From NCBI GenBank assembly GCA_900549525.1, contig UWSJ01000014.1, forward strand, positions 1 through 27,219: a stretch of DNA of 27,219 bases. The letters run 5' to 3'. This DNA is from an uncultured Coriobacteriaceae bacterium (GTDB lineage Bacteria; Actinomycetota; Coriobacteriia; Coriobacteriales; Atopobiaceae). The position numbers were made by a program, and so were the translations under genes. Shown one piece after another: positions 14,319-22,669 of the stretch. The notes under the pieces are model-generated. The model ran no database searches and was not told where the DNA came from. It worked only from the letters and a program-made list of their open reading frames with translations. Positions within the stretch are counted from its first letter, which is position 1. The number at the start of each line of letters is the position of its first letter.

Positions 14319-15632
14319 ATGATCAAGATCACGAAGTTCGGAGGCTCGAGCGTCGCCGACGCGGGCCAGTTCAAGAAGGTCAAGCGCATCATCGACGCCG
14401 ACGACGCGCGCAGGTTCGTCGTCGTGTCGGCCGCCGGACGGCGTAGCTCGGACGACAACAAGATCACCGACCTGCTCTACCTCGTCGATGCGCACCGCAC
14501 CTATCACGTCGACTGCACGCCGCTTCTGGCCGACATCAAGCAACGCTTCGTCGACATCGCCACCGAGCTTGGGCTCAAGTACCCCATGGCCGAGGAGTTC
14601 GACGACTTCGCGGCGCACATCAAGGACTTCTCCACCGAGTACATCGTGAGCCGCGGCGAGTACTTCACCGCCCAGCTCATGAGCGAGTATCTCGGGCTTC
14701 CCTTTGCCGACGCGGCCGAGTACGTGCGCTTCCACCACGACGGCTCGCTCGACATGGAGCGCAGCTGCGAGCGCATCCACGACCTCGTGGTGCGCGAGGG
14801 CGGCTTCGTGCTGCCGGGCTTCTACGGCGCCACCGCCGAGGGCGACATCCGCCTCTTCAGCCGTGGCGGCGGCGACATCTCGGGCTCCATCGTCGCGCGC
14901 GCCCTCAACGCCGACCTCTACGAGAACTGGACCGACGTCTCGGGCTTCCTCACGGCCGACCCGCGCATCGTGCCCCGGCCGCGCGCCATCCGCCGTATCA
15001 CCTTCGACGAGATGCACGAGCTTTCCTACATGGGCGCGAGCGTGCTGCACGAGGACGCCATCTTCCCCGTGCGCGAGGCCAACATCCCCATCGCCATCCT
15101 CAACACCAACCACCCCGAGGACGCGGGCACCATCATCCAGGAGCGCGTGGAGCCGCAGGAGGACGACCCGGTGATCACGGGCATCGCCGGCAAGAAGGAC
15201 TTCCTCACGGTTCACGTCTCCAAGACCAAGATGTCCAACTCGGTGGGCCTGCTCGCGAGCGCCCTCGCCATCTTCGAGCGCTACAACGTGAGCGTGGAGC
15301 ACGTGCCTACGGGCATCGACTCCTTTGGCGTGGTGGTGAACGGCGCCGACGTCAAGGACAAGATCTACTCGATCGTGGGCGACATCCAGCGCGAGCTCAA
15401 GCCCGACGAGGTGAAGGTCATCGACGGGCTCGCCCTCATCAGCGTGGTGGGCCGCAACATGTCGAACCGCCCGGGCACGTCGGGCAGGCTTTTCAACGAG
15501 CTGGGCAAGGCGGGCGTCAACATCCGCCTCATCACGCAGAGCTCGCAGGAGATCAACATCATCTTCGGCGTCAACAACGAGGACTTCGAGAAGACCATTC
15601 GCGTCGTCTACGACGCCTTCCTGGACGAGTAA
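14319..15632 (+). CDS. lysC: Aspartate kinase (aspartokinase)
   Basis: A 437-residue monofunctional aspartokinase catalysing the first step toward lysine, threonine and methionine. Kinase motifs: KFGGSSVADAGQF at residues 6-18, VVVSAAGRRSSDDNKITDLL (normally SAPG or SAMG at this place), SRGEYFTAQLMSEYLG, and FSRGGGDISGSIVARAL with NWTDVSGFLTADPR for aspartate and ATP binding. Two C-terminal ACT domains start at about 290 and 370 (SNSVGLLASALAIF and GTSGRLFNELGKAGVNIRLI), the usual allosteric sites for lysine and/or threonine. The size and order match the long, clostridial/AK-III-like group and not the short actinobacterial alpha/beta type with an internal start. ATG at 14319 follows GAGGAG at 14309-14314. 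Confidence 0.93.
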   Translation: MIKITKFGGSSVADAGQFKKVKRIIDADDARRFVVVSAAGRRSSDDNKITDLLYLVDAHRTYHVDCTPLLADIKQRFVDIATELGLKYPMAEEFDDFAAHIKDFSTEYIVSRGEYFTAQLMSEYLGLPFADAAEYVRFHHDGSLDMERSCERIHDLVVREGGFVLPGFYGATAEGDIRLFSRGGGDISGSIVARALNADLYENWTDVSGFLTADPRIVPRPRAIRRITFDEMHELSYMGASVLHEDAIFPVREANIPIAILNTNHPEDAGTIIQERVEPQEDDPVITGIAGKKDFLTVHVSKTKMSNSVGLLASALAIFERYNVSVEHVPTGIDSFGVVVNGADVKDKIYSIVGDIQRELKPDEVKVIDGLALISVVGRNMSNRPGTSGRLFNELGKAGVNIRLITQSSQEINIIFGVNNEDFEKTIRVVYDAFLDE

Positions 15633-15643
15633 CAACCTCGACC

Positions 15644-15666
15644 GGCCGTCCTTCGGGACGGCCTTT
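15644..15666 (+). terminator. Hairpin after aspartokinase (weak terminator)
   Basis: GGCCGTCC / GGACGGCC, 8 bp, with a stable TTCG tetraloop, followed by only three T's. A second perfect 8-bp stem (GGCCGCGA / TCGCGGCC, 15675-15693) without T's follows. Partial termination with readthrough into asd is plausible, giving less asd than lysC mRNA. Confidence 0.6.
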
Positions 15667-15714
15667 CCCGTTACGGCCGCGACTGTCGCGGCCCTGAGCA
15701 CAAGGAGAAGAACC

Positions 15715-16746
15715 ATGGCAGATACGAAGAACGTCGCCATCCTCGGCGCCACCGGCGCGGTGGGCACCCAGATGCTCCAGTGCCTCGCCGAGCGCAACTT
15801 CCCGGTGGGGGAGCTACGCCTGCTCGCGAGCGCGCGCTCGGCCGGCAAGGTCGTCGAGTGGTGCGGTCGCGAGGTCACCGTGCAGGAGGCGAAGCCCGAG
15901 GCCTTCGATGGCATGGACATCGTGCTCGGCGCCGCCGGTGACGCCCAGGCCAAGGAGCTTCTGCCCGAGGCCGTGAAGCGCGGCGCCACCGTGGTGGACA
16001 ACTCGCACGCCTTCCGCCTCGACCCCGAGGTGCCGCTCGTGGTGCCCGAGATCAACGCCGAGGACGTTGCCTGGAACAAGGGCCTCATCTCCAACCCCAA
16101 CTGTGCCACCATCATCGGCCTCGTGCCCACCTGGCCGCTGCACAAGCTGGGGAACGTGACGCGCATGGTCGTCTCTACCTACCAGGCGGCGAGCGGCGCG
16201 GGCGTGCCGGGCATGACCGAGCTCGAGGACGAGCTCGCGGCCATCGGCAAGGGCGAGGCCCTGCCCAAGCCCCAGGCCTTCGCCGACCAGCTCGCCAACA
16301 ACCTCATCCCGCAGATTGGCGGCGAGAAGCTTGCCGGCTACACCTCCGAGGAGATGAAGATGCAGAACGAGGGGCGCAAGATCATGCACCTTCCCGAGCT
16401 GCGCGTGAACTGCACCTGCGTGCGCGTGCCGGTGCTGCGTTCTCACTCCGAGAGCGTCACGCTCGAGTTCGAGCGCCCCGTGTCGGTGGAGGAGGCACGC
16501 GAGGCGCTCGCTGGCGCGCCCGGCGTGAAGCTCGTTGACGACCTCGGTGCCGAGACCGCCCGCGACCGCTTCCCGATGCCGCTCTACACGAGCGACCAGG
16601 ACCTCATCTGGGTGGGCCGCATCCGCGCCGACATCTCCAACCCCCAGGAGGGCCACGGCATCACGTTCTGGTGCTGTGGCGACCAGATCCGCAAGGGTGC
16701 CGCCACCAACGCGGTGCAGATCGCGGAGCTTCTTCTCAACCAGTAG
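15715..16746 (+). CDS. asd: Aspartate-semialdehyde dehydrogenase
   Basis: 343 residues, normal for the family. It reduces aspartyl phosphate (product of the aspartokinase encoded upstream) to aspartate semialdehyde with NADPH. N-terminal Rossmann loop ILGATGAVGTQML (9-21); active-site cysteine Cys130 in ISNPNCATI; QAASGAGVPGM after it; the substrate-binding and catalytic histidine region is RVPVLRSHSESV. The sequence is of the Gram-positive type (RSHSES instead of the usual GHSE with glycine is a small variation). AAGGAG at 15702-15707 precedes the ATG. It is followed after 12 bases by the M20 dipeptidase gene, probably co-transcribed. Confidence 0.95.
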   Translation: MADTKNVAILGATGAVGTQMLQCLAERNFPVGELRLLASARSAGKVVEWCGREVTVQEAKPEAFDGMDIVLGAAGDAQAKELLPEAVKRGATVVDNSHAFRLDPEVPLVVPEINAEDVAWNKGLISNPNCATIIGLVPTWPLHKLGNVTRMVVSTYQAASGAGVPGMTELEDELAAIGKGEALPKPQAFADQLANNLIPQIGGEKLAGYTSEEMKMQNEGRKIMHLPELRVNCTCVRVPVLRSHSESVTLEFERPVSVEEAREALAGAPGVKLVDDLGAETARDRFPMPLYTSDQDLIWVGRIRADISNPQEGHGITFWCCGDQIRKGAATNAVQIAELLLNQ

Positions 16747-16758
16747 GCAGGGGATTCA

Positions 16759-18207
16759 ATGACGAACGAACCGCAGCTCAAGCAGGACATCGACGCGTTC
16801 GTTGATCGCGTGTGGCCCGAGGTGCTCACCGACATCGAGGACCTCGTGGGCGTCCGTAGCGTCGAGGAGCTGGACAAGGCCGAGGAGAACGCGCCGTGGG
16901 GGCCGGGGCCTCGCGAGGCGCTCGACGAGGCGCTCTGCATCGCCGACCGTGTGGGGCTCGCCGCCCACGACTGCGACGGCTACATCGGCTACGCCGACCT
17001 GCCGGGCGCGTCGGACACGCAGATCGCCACGATCGCGCACGTCGACGTGGTGCCCGAAGGCCCCGGCTGGCACACCGACCCCTACAAGATGGAGATCCGT
17101 GACGGCTGGCTGCTCGGCCGCGGCGTCATCGACGACAAGGGCCCGGCGGTGCTGTCGCTCCATGCCGCTCGCTTCTTTGCCGAGCGCGTCGCCGAGACGG
17201 GCGAGCGGCTCCCGTACACCCTGCGCGTGCTCTTGGGTGCCAATGAGGAGACCAACATGGGCGACGTCCACTGGTACCTCGAGCACTACGACCAGCCCGC
17301 CTTCCTCTTCACGCCCGACGCGGAGTTCCCCGTGTGCTGCGGCGAGAAGGGCAACTACTCCGCCACCTTCACGAGCGAGCCGGTGGTGGGCCCTGCCGAG
17401 GGCGCGCGCATCGTGTCGATGGCCGGCGGCACCGCCTCCAACGCCATCCCGGGCCTTGCCGAGGCCACCGTCCGCGCCAACGCCGCGACGCTGCCCGCGG
17501 CCGACGGCATCAAGGTGGAGTCGGCCGGAACCGCCGAGGACGGCGAGCCGCTCGCGCACGTGGTGGCCCACGGCATCGGCGGGCACGCGAGCCTGCCTGC
17601 GGGCACGGTGAACGCCATCGGCCTGCTTACGGGGTACCTGCTTGAGCACGGCGTGTGCTCGCCCGCCGAGCGGACCTTCCTCGAGCTCGAGGCCAAGATC
17701 TTCGCCTCCACGGACGGCTCGAGCCTGGGCATCGCCGCCACCGACGGCATCTTCGAGCCGCTCACCTGCATCGGCGGAACCATCCGCACCACCGAGGACG
17801 GTCGCCTCAGGCAGACGGTGGACTCGCGCTATCCCAAGTCCATCACGGCCAGCGCCATCACCGAGCGCCTCTCGGCCTTGGCCGCCGAGTACGGCTGCAC
17901 CTATCACGTCGACCGCTCGATGGCGCCCTTCTACGTTGACCCCGCCTCGCCCGAGATCCAGACGCTCGTGCGCTGCTACAACGAGTACACGGGCCTCGAC
18001 GCCAAGCCCTTCACCATCGGCGGCGGCACCTACGCCCGCCACTTCGCCCGTGCGGCGAGCTTTGGCCCGGAGGAGCCCAAGGCTCCCACGCCCACGTGGG
18101 TGGGCCAGATGCACGGGCCCGACGAGGGCGCCAGCGAGGCGCAGCTCAAGCTCGCGCTCAAGATTTACATCTACGCCATTGCGGAGCTCATGAGGCTCAA
18201 GCTCTAG
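16759..18207 (+). CDS. M20-family dipeptidase (PepV-like)
   Basis: A 482-residue zinc-dependent peptidase of family M20. Metal and catalytic residues can be located: His94 and Asp96 (IAHVDVVPEG), the bridging Asp in GVIDDKGP (125-126), the catalytic Glu pair in GANEETNM (163-164), Asp187 in FTPDAEFPV, and a late His in GGGTYARHFA. The EGPGWHTDPY and PVCCGEKGN stretches match the PepV/Sapep dipeptidase group, which cleaves dipeptides in the cytoplasm. There is no signal peptide. It lies 12 bases after asd with AGGGG as ribosome binding site, so free amino acid supply may be the common theme; the exact substrate cannot be read from sequence. Confidence 0.9.
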   Translation: MTNEPQLKQDIDAFVDRVWPEVLTDIEDLVGVRSVEELDKAEENAPWGPGPREALDEALCIADRVGLAAHDCDGYIGYADLPGASDTQIATIAHVDVVPEGPGWHTDPYKMEIRDGWLLGRGVIDDKGPAVLSLHAARFFAERVAETGERLPYTLRVLLGANEETNMGDVHWYLEHYDQPAFLFTPDAEFPVCCGEKGNYSATFTSEPVVGPAEGARIVSMAGGTASNAIPGLAEATVRANAATLPAADGIKVESAGTAEDGEPLAHVVAHGIGGHASLPAGTVNAIGLLTGYLLEHGVCSPAERTFLELEAKIFASTDGSSLGIAATDGIFEPLTCIGGTIRTTEDGRLRQTVDSRYPKSITASAITERLSALAAEYGCTYHVDRSMAPFYVDPASPEIQTLVRCYNEYTGLDAKPFTIGGGTYARHFARAASFGPEEPKAPTPTWVGQMHGPDEGASEAQLKLALKIYIYAIAELMRLKL

Positions 18208-18240
18208 GAGCCTTTGCGCCCGCAAGCAGCCCGTACGCAG

Positions 18241-18279
18241 ACGGCCGCCCCCACCTTTCGACGGGGGCGGCCGTTGTTT
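18241..18279 (+). terminator. Terminator after the lysC-asd-dipeptidase operon
   Basis: A perfect 12-bp stem ACGGCCGCCCCC / GGGGGCGGCCGT with a 10-base loop, followed by TTGTTT. It separates the operon from the convergent TPR gene. Confidence 0.85.
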
Positions 18280-18345
18280 GCTGGCGACCGATTCGTGATG
18301 CGCACGGCCTCGCGATCGGGCAGGCCGGGACGTGCGGGGACGTCG

Positions 18346-20874
18346 TTAGCGGTCGGGGTCGAGCTCGATGGAGTTGGCCACCCCGTGAATCACGTCGTCG
18401 CCCGAAAGCATGCCGAGCAGCCCCGCGAAGCTCTTGGCGACGGGGAAGACCTCGGCATCGGTGGCGGCCTGCGCCCCCTCCACGAGCACCTCCACCACGC
18501 GGTCGGTGGGGGCGAGGGGAATCTTCGCGTGCTCGAGCACGTCGTCCACGTCCTCGGGCGCGACTTCCCCAGAGGCGGTCGTGAGCCGCATCGTCTGGAG
18601 CTCGAGCATGGCCGTGCCGACGATGCTCGCGCGGCTCACGATGGCCTTCTGATAGCAGGCATCGGCCAGCTCGGTGCGTCCGAGCTTCCACTCGAGGTAG
18701 GCGAGGCGGTAGTAGCACATGCCCACTCCCTGCGGGTCAAAGGCGAGGTCAAGGTAGCGCTTGAGCTCGTCGCACGCGTCCTCGAGGCGTCCAAGCAGCT
18801 CGAGCGCCCGCACGACCCGCAGCGTGCCCGACACGTCGAGCGGGTTCAGGTCCTGGGCGCGCCGTGCAAACCCGAGGGCCTGGGCGGGCCTCCCGTCCAT
18901 GATGAGCGCGCTCGCCATGAGGAGCTGGGCCCCATAGTAGGAGTCGGGCGCAAGCCGCACGCGCTGGCCGGGCTTGGCGAGCAGGCGGTTGTAGAGCGCC
19001 CTTCCCACGTAGCTCGTGAACTCGCGCCAGGCTACTTTCGGCGTGTCCCGGTAGGTGTCGAGCGCGTCGACGGGGGCGAGTGCGTCGGTGAGGACGTCGA
19101 TCGCCTCACGCGCCTGCCCGTGCTCGAGCATCGCGTTGGCCGTGCGGCAGGTCTTGGAGAGGTCGTCTCCCTCCACGAACTCGTCCTCGAGCGCCAGGGC
19201 GTCGTTGTCGGGCAGCGTCCCCGCGATGAGGCCCTCGGCGCAGCGCAGGCCCGCCTCGCGCACCGTGGGGTCCTTGTCACCCTGGGTGACGTCGAGAATC
19301 TCGCGCACGTTCTTGGCGGTGGAGCCGGTGAGCTCACGGGCGAGCTCCTGGGCAACGAGGTCCCTGCGGGCGTTCTCGTTGATGGCGAGGTCGCTCACGC
19401 GCTCGGCTCCTAGCAGCTGTGCCTCGAAGCGGGGCAGGATGCGACTCGAGAGGTCGACCGAGTCGTAGCGCGACCGGGGGCAGAAGCGCTCTGAGTCGAG
19501 CGAGAAGCCCTGGGGCACCTCGAGCAGCCGGTCGTGCTCGACGCGCAGGCGCATGCCAAGCCCGCGGCACACCTCGACGGGGTTGAAGGAGCCGGAGAGG
19601 TCGAGCTCGCGGAAGCGGTCACGCCTCACGTCGCCGGAGAGCAGACAGGCATGACCGGCGGGGGAGTCGCTCACCACGGCCACGAAGACGTGGCAGAGCC
19701 GCCTCGAGCACCTGAAGGCGTGCGAGACGAGCAGCAGGGCACAGCGCAGGGCGTAGTCGGTGGCCTCGCGGTCGCGCATCTGGTTGGGGAGGGTCACGAC
19801 GCGCCCCAGCGTGCCCGCCCACGCCGAGGCGGCCTGGGCGTCGGAGGGTACGTAGCTGAGCTGAATGGCGGCGTCGCCCCCCATGAGGTTGACGCGGAAG
19901 CGTGCGTCGAGGCGCAGCGGCAGGCGGAACGACTCGATGCCCGCCGAGATGGCCTGGCGCACGCCCCACTCGCCGAGGGTGTCGTACATGCGGGCGGGCT
20001 TGATGGGGCTTGTTCCCACCTGCGCCGCCACCGAGGAGGCGAGCGCCTGGTTGAAGCGGTAGCAGTCCTCCAGGGTGGGGACGGTGGCGGCGTCCGTGTC
20101 GTTGACCGACTCCTCCGCGCTGGCGAGGGCCGTGGCTGCCGGATCCGTATGACTCTGGGCGGCTTCGGCCTGGACGTGCTCCCAGGCAAAGAGCGCCCGG
20201 TTGAGCGCCCCCTCAATGGCGAGCACGCGAACCACGTCGCCCCAGGCGACGTCCTGCTCGTCGACGCGCAGGAAGAAGGTGCGGCTTCGCGAGGGGCGGA
20301 TGAGGCTCGAGGAGGGGAGGTTGGCGCTGTCCTCGAACAGGCCCGCCTCGCGCAGGCCTCGCGCGAGGTAGCGCGAGATGGCGTCGGGCTCGGGGCCGTC
20401 CGCATCGTCGCCCTCGCGGCGCTCGACGTCGCGCACGAGGTGGCGGAGCTTCGCGTACGGGTCCTTCGCGCGCATGAGCGTGCGGCCGAAGTCGTCCATG
20501 TCGAGGGGGTCGTCTATCGGGCGTGCGGGCTTGGCCGACGTGGCCTCGACGATGGCGGCCGACGAGGGCTGCTCGTCCGACTTGACGGCGAGACCCAGCT
20601 CGCTCGTGGGGGCGGCGGGCGGCGTCCTCACGTCATCAGGCTCGACGGCCGCGTTCGCTTCGCGAGCGCCTTCGCGTCGCTCGGCCGGCTGGCGTGTCTC
20701 GTGCGAATCTGCCCTGGCCTTCTCGGCCGCCGAGCCGTTGTGCGTGGCTCGTCCTTCGCCGTGAGTGGCGCCGGCACGCCTGCGGGCGGCAAGGTAGGCC
20801 GCCCCTCCCAGGAGCACGAGGGACACGCCTCCCGCGAGCGAGGCCGCGACGAGCTTCCACGAATCAGGCTGCAT
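18346..20874 (-). CDS. Large membrane-anchored TPR-containing protein, unknown function
   Basis: 842 residues. A single N-terminal transmembrane helix (about 8-30, VAASLAGGVSLVLLGGAAYLAA) is followed by an Arg-rich stop-transfer and a ~120-residue acidic, probably disordered linker. A globular middle region (about 145-560) has no family I recognise; it contains the helical stretch DPYAKLRHLVRDVERRE and a segment with many Arg and Leu. The C-terminal part (about 585-750) has tetratricopeptide-like helical pairs, for example ASALIMDGRPAQALGFARRA and YYRLAYLEWKLGRTELADAC. The short N-terminus suggests that the bulk is cytoplasmic. ATG at 20874 follows GGGAGGGAA; the frame is open further upstream but without a ribosome binding site. 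It stands alone, convergent with the dipeptidase operon and divergent from thrE. A scaffold role is plausible for TPRs; partner unknown. Confidence 0.75.
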   Translation of the reverse strand: MQPDSWKLVAASLAGGVSLVLLGGAAYLAARRRAGATHGEGRATHNGSAAEKARADSHETRQPAERREGAREANAAVEPDDVRTPPAAPTSELGLAVKSDEQPSSAAIVEATSAKPARPIDDPLDMDDFGRTLMRAKDPYAKLRHLVRDVERREGDDADGPEPDAISRYLARGLREAGLFEDSANLPSSSLIRPSRSRTFFLRVDEQDVAWGDVVRVLAIEGALNRALFAWEHVQAEAAQSHTDPAATALASAEESVNDTDAATVPTLEDCYRFNQALASSVAAQVGTSPIKPARMYDTLGEWGVRQAISAGIESFRLPLRLDARFRVNLMGGDAAIQLSYVPSDAQAASAWAGTLGRVVTLPNQMRDREATDYALRCALLLVSHAFRCSRRLCHVFVAVVSDSPAGHACLLSGDVRRDRFRELDLSGSFNPVEVCRGLGMRLRVEHDRLLEVPQGFSLDSERFCPRSRYDSVDLSSRILPRFEAQLLGAERVSDLAINENARRDLVAQELARELTGSTAKNVREILDVTQGDKDPTVREAGLRCAEGLIAGTLPDNDALALEDEFVEGDDLSKTCRTANAMLEHGQAREAIDVLTDALAPVDALDTYRDTPKVAWREFTSYVGRALYNRLLAKPGQRVRLAPDSYYGAQLLMASALIMDGRPAQALGFARRAQDLNPLDVSGTLRVVRALELLGRLEDACDELKRYLDLAFDPQGVGMCYYRLAYLEWKLGRTELADACYQKAIVSRASIVGTAMLELQTMRLTTASGEVAPEDVDDVLEHAKIPLAPTDRVVEVLVEGAQAATDAEVFPVAKSFAGLLGMLSGDDVIHGVANSIELDPDR

Positions 20875-20978
20875 GTTCCCTCCCGTCCCATGGCTGGGGC
20901 ACCTACCATGACGCATAAATCTAACTTGAAGTCTATACCCACGCACGCGTGTCCCTTGTCGCCGCGATTGAGGCCGGG

Positions 20979-20992
20979 CCGCGCATGCGCGG
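20979..20992. promoter_or_regulatory. 14-bp perfect palindrome upstream of the exporter gene
   Basis: CCGCGCATGCGCGG ends 11 bases before a possible -10 box TAGTAT (21004-21009), so it would overlap or abut the -35 region. It is a candidate operator for the exporter gene. In DNA this GC-rich, chance palindromes are more frequent, hence moderate confidence. Confidence 0.4.
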
Positions 20993-21085
20993 GCGCTTGG
21001 GGCTAGTATGGGTTCGCGCGTCTATGCGTGCGTGACGGCGGCCGGGGAGATTCTCCTCCGCCATGACAGGAAGCGACTGGCCTGT

Positions 21086-21116
21086 GGGACGACGTCCCGT
21101 GGCCTCCTGACGGGAC
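21086..21116 (+). promoter_or_regulatory. Mutually exclusive hairpins in the exporter leader
   Basis: GTCCC at 21094-21098 can pair either with GGGAC at 21086-21090 (short upstream hairpin) or, as GTCCCG, with CGGGAC at 21111-21116. The second form ends 9 bases before the ATG at 21126 and would cover the weak ribosome binding region (CGGGAC). This could be a translational switch, but no ligand or leader peptide is evident. Confidence 0.35.
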
Positions 21117-21125
21117 TCTCGAACC

Positions 21126-22508
21126 ATGAACCATACGTTAAGGCAGCATCACCAGCACGCCGTCCGCGTGCGCCCCCACCACATGCAGGCCGCCTGGCAC
21201 GAGGTCGTGACCTCCGGCGACGAGCTTGCCGTGCACGCCCCGCTTGCCGACAAGTCGACCATCGTCTGCCGGACGGGCCTGCTCATGCTCGCGAGCGGCA
21301 CGGGGGCGTGGCGTGTGCGCGACACGATGAACCGTGTGGCGCGGGTGCTGGGCGTGACCATCCACGTCGACGTGTCTCTGCTTTCCATCGAGTGCACCTG
21401 CATCGAGGGGCACGAGACGTTCAGCGAGGTGGTGAGCCTCGCCTCCACGGGCGTCAACACGCACCGCATCTGGCTCATGGAGAACTACCTGCGCGAGGTC
21501 GAGACGCTCGGCCGCGAGCTCACCGTCCACGGCTACCACGAGCTGCTCGACGTGGTGGAGCATGCGCGCGGCAACTACGTGCCCTGGCAGCTGGGCCTGG
21601 CCTCCGGGCTCGCCTGCGGCGCCTTCGTGTTCCTCCTGGGCGGCGGCCCCGTCGAGATGGGCTGCGCGACGATTGGCGCGGGCATCGGCAACTTCGTGCG
21701 CGCGAGCATGGGACGGCGCAAGATCGGGCAGTTCAGCGGCATCGCCTGTGGTGTGGCCGCCGCCTGCATCACCTACCTCGTGACGCTCACGCTCCTGGGG
21801 CTGGCCCTTCCCGGTGCCGAGGCGCACCAGGCCGGCTACATCGGTGCCATGCTCTTCGTCATTCCGGGGTTCCCGCTCATCACGTCCGGCCTCGACATCG
21901 CCAAGCTCGACATGCGCAGCGGCATCGAGCGACTCACCTTCGCCGTGGCGGTCATCACGCTGGCCACGCTCGTGGGCTGGCTCGTGGCCGAGGTGGTGGG
22001 CCTCGCGCCGGACGACTTCCAGCCTCTCGGCATACCCATGTGGGAGGTCACGCTCCTGCGGCTGGCGATGAGCTTCGTGGGCGTCTACGGCTTCTCGGTG
22101 ATGTTCAACAGCCCGGCCAGGATGTGCGCCACGGCCGGCTGCATTGGCGCCGTGTCCAACACGCTGCGCCTCACGCTCGTCGACCTTCCGAAGGCGGTTC
22201 CGGCCCTCGGCCTTGCGAGTGGCGTGCCCCCCGAGGCCGCGGCGTTTATCGGAGCGCTGTGCTCGGGGCTGCTCGCGGCGGTGGTCGGCCTCAGGACGAG
22301 CTTCCCGCGCATCACGCTCACGGTGCCGGCCATCGTCATCATGGTGCCGGGCCTCTACATGTACCGCGCCATCTACTACATGTGCGTGTTCGACACCCTC
22401 AACATGATGAACTGGCTCGTGCGCGCCATCCTCATCGTGGCGTTTCTGCCGGTGGGGCTGGGCGTGGCGCGCTCGCTCACTGACACGCGGTGGCGCCACA
22501 CCAGCTAG
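21126..22508 (+). CDS. Threonine/serine exporter, ThrE family (fused ThrE domains)
   Basis: 460 residues of the ThrE family, which exports threonine and serine by the membrane potential in Corynebacterium glutamicum. The hydrophilic N-terminal domain (about 25-148, with LLMLASGTGAWRVRDTMNRVARVLGV) is the DUF1212-type half. From about residue 152 there are roughly ten transmembrane helices, the last four or five (SFVGVYGFSVMFNSPARM, GALCSGLLAAVVGLRT, VPAIVIMVPGLYMYRA) corresponding to the second ThrE half that is a separate small protein in many bacteria. So this is the fused form. The Gly/Pro-rich VPGFPLITSG-like motif (FVIPGFPLITSG) is typical. The ribosome binding site before ATG 21126 is weak; Met20 is an alternative start. 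The proximity to thrB, thrC and aspartokinase fits threonine overflow control. Confidence 0.88.
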   Translation: MNHTLRQHHQHAVRVRPHHMQAAWHEVVTSGDELAVHAPLADKSTIVCRTGLLMLASGTGAWRVRDTMNRVARVLGVTIHVDVSLLSIECTCIEGHETFSEVVSLASTGVNTHRIWLMENYLREVETLGRELTVHGYHELLDVVEHARGNYVPWQLGLASGLACGAFVFLLGGGPVEMGCATIGAGIGNFVRASMGRRKIGQFSGIACGVAAACITYLVTLTLLGLALPGAEAHQAGYIGAMLFVIPGFPLITSGLDIAKLDMRSGIERLTFAVAVITLATLVGWLVAEVVGLAPDDFQPLGIPMWEVTLLRLAMSFVGVYGFSVMFNSPARMCATAGCIGAVSNTLRLTLVDLPKAVPALGLASGVPPEAAAFIGALCSGLLAAVVGLRTSFPRITLTVPAIVIMVPGLYMYRAIYYMCVFDTLNMMNWLVRAILIVAFLPVGLGVARSLTDTRWRHTS

Positions 22509-22669
22509 CGCGTTGTGGCTAGGCACGCTTGGCGTGCGCCGGCTGCTGCTGACGACGACGCACGTGCGCACTATTTTGGGTTCGAAACGTGCCCAGCTGC
22601 GTCGCCGTGCGCCGGGCGACGCAAAATCGTGCCAAACTACGGTGTCGTAGACGTTCGATGGGAGAAACC

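Noticed and set aside
13902..16166. 754-residue minus-strand open frame across lysC and asd
   Set aside because: It spans the divergent promoter region and two confident genes; it is a GC-driven shadow.
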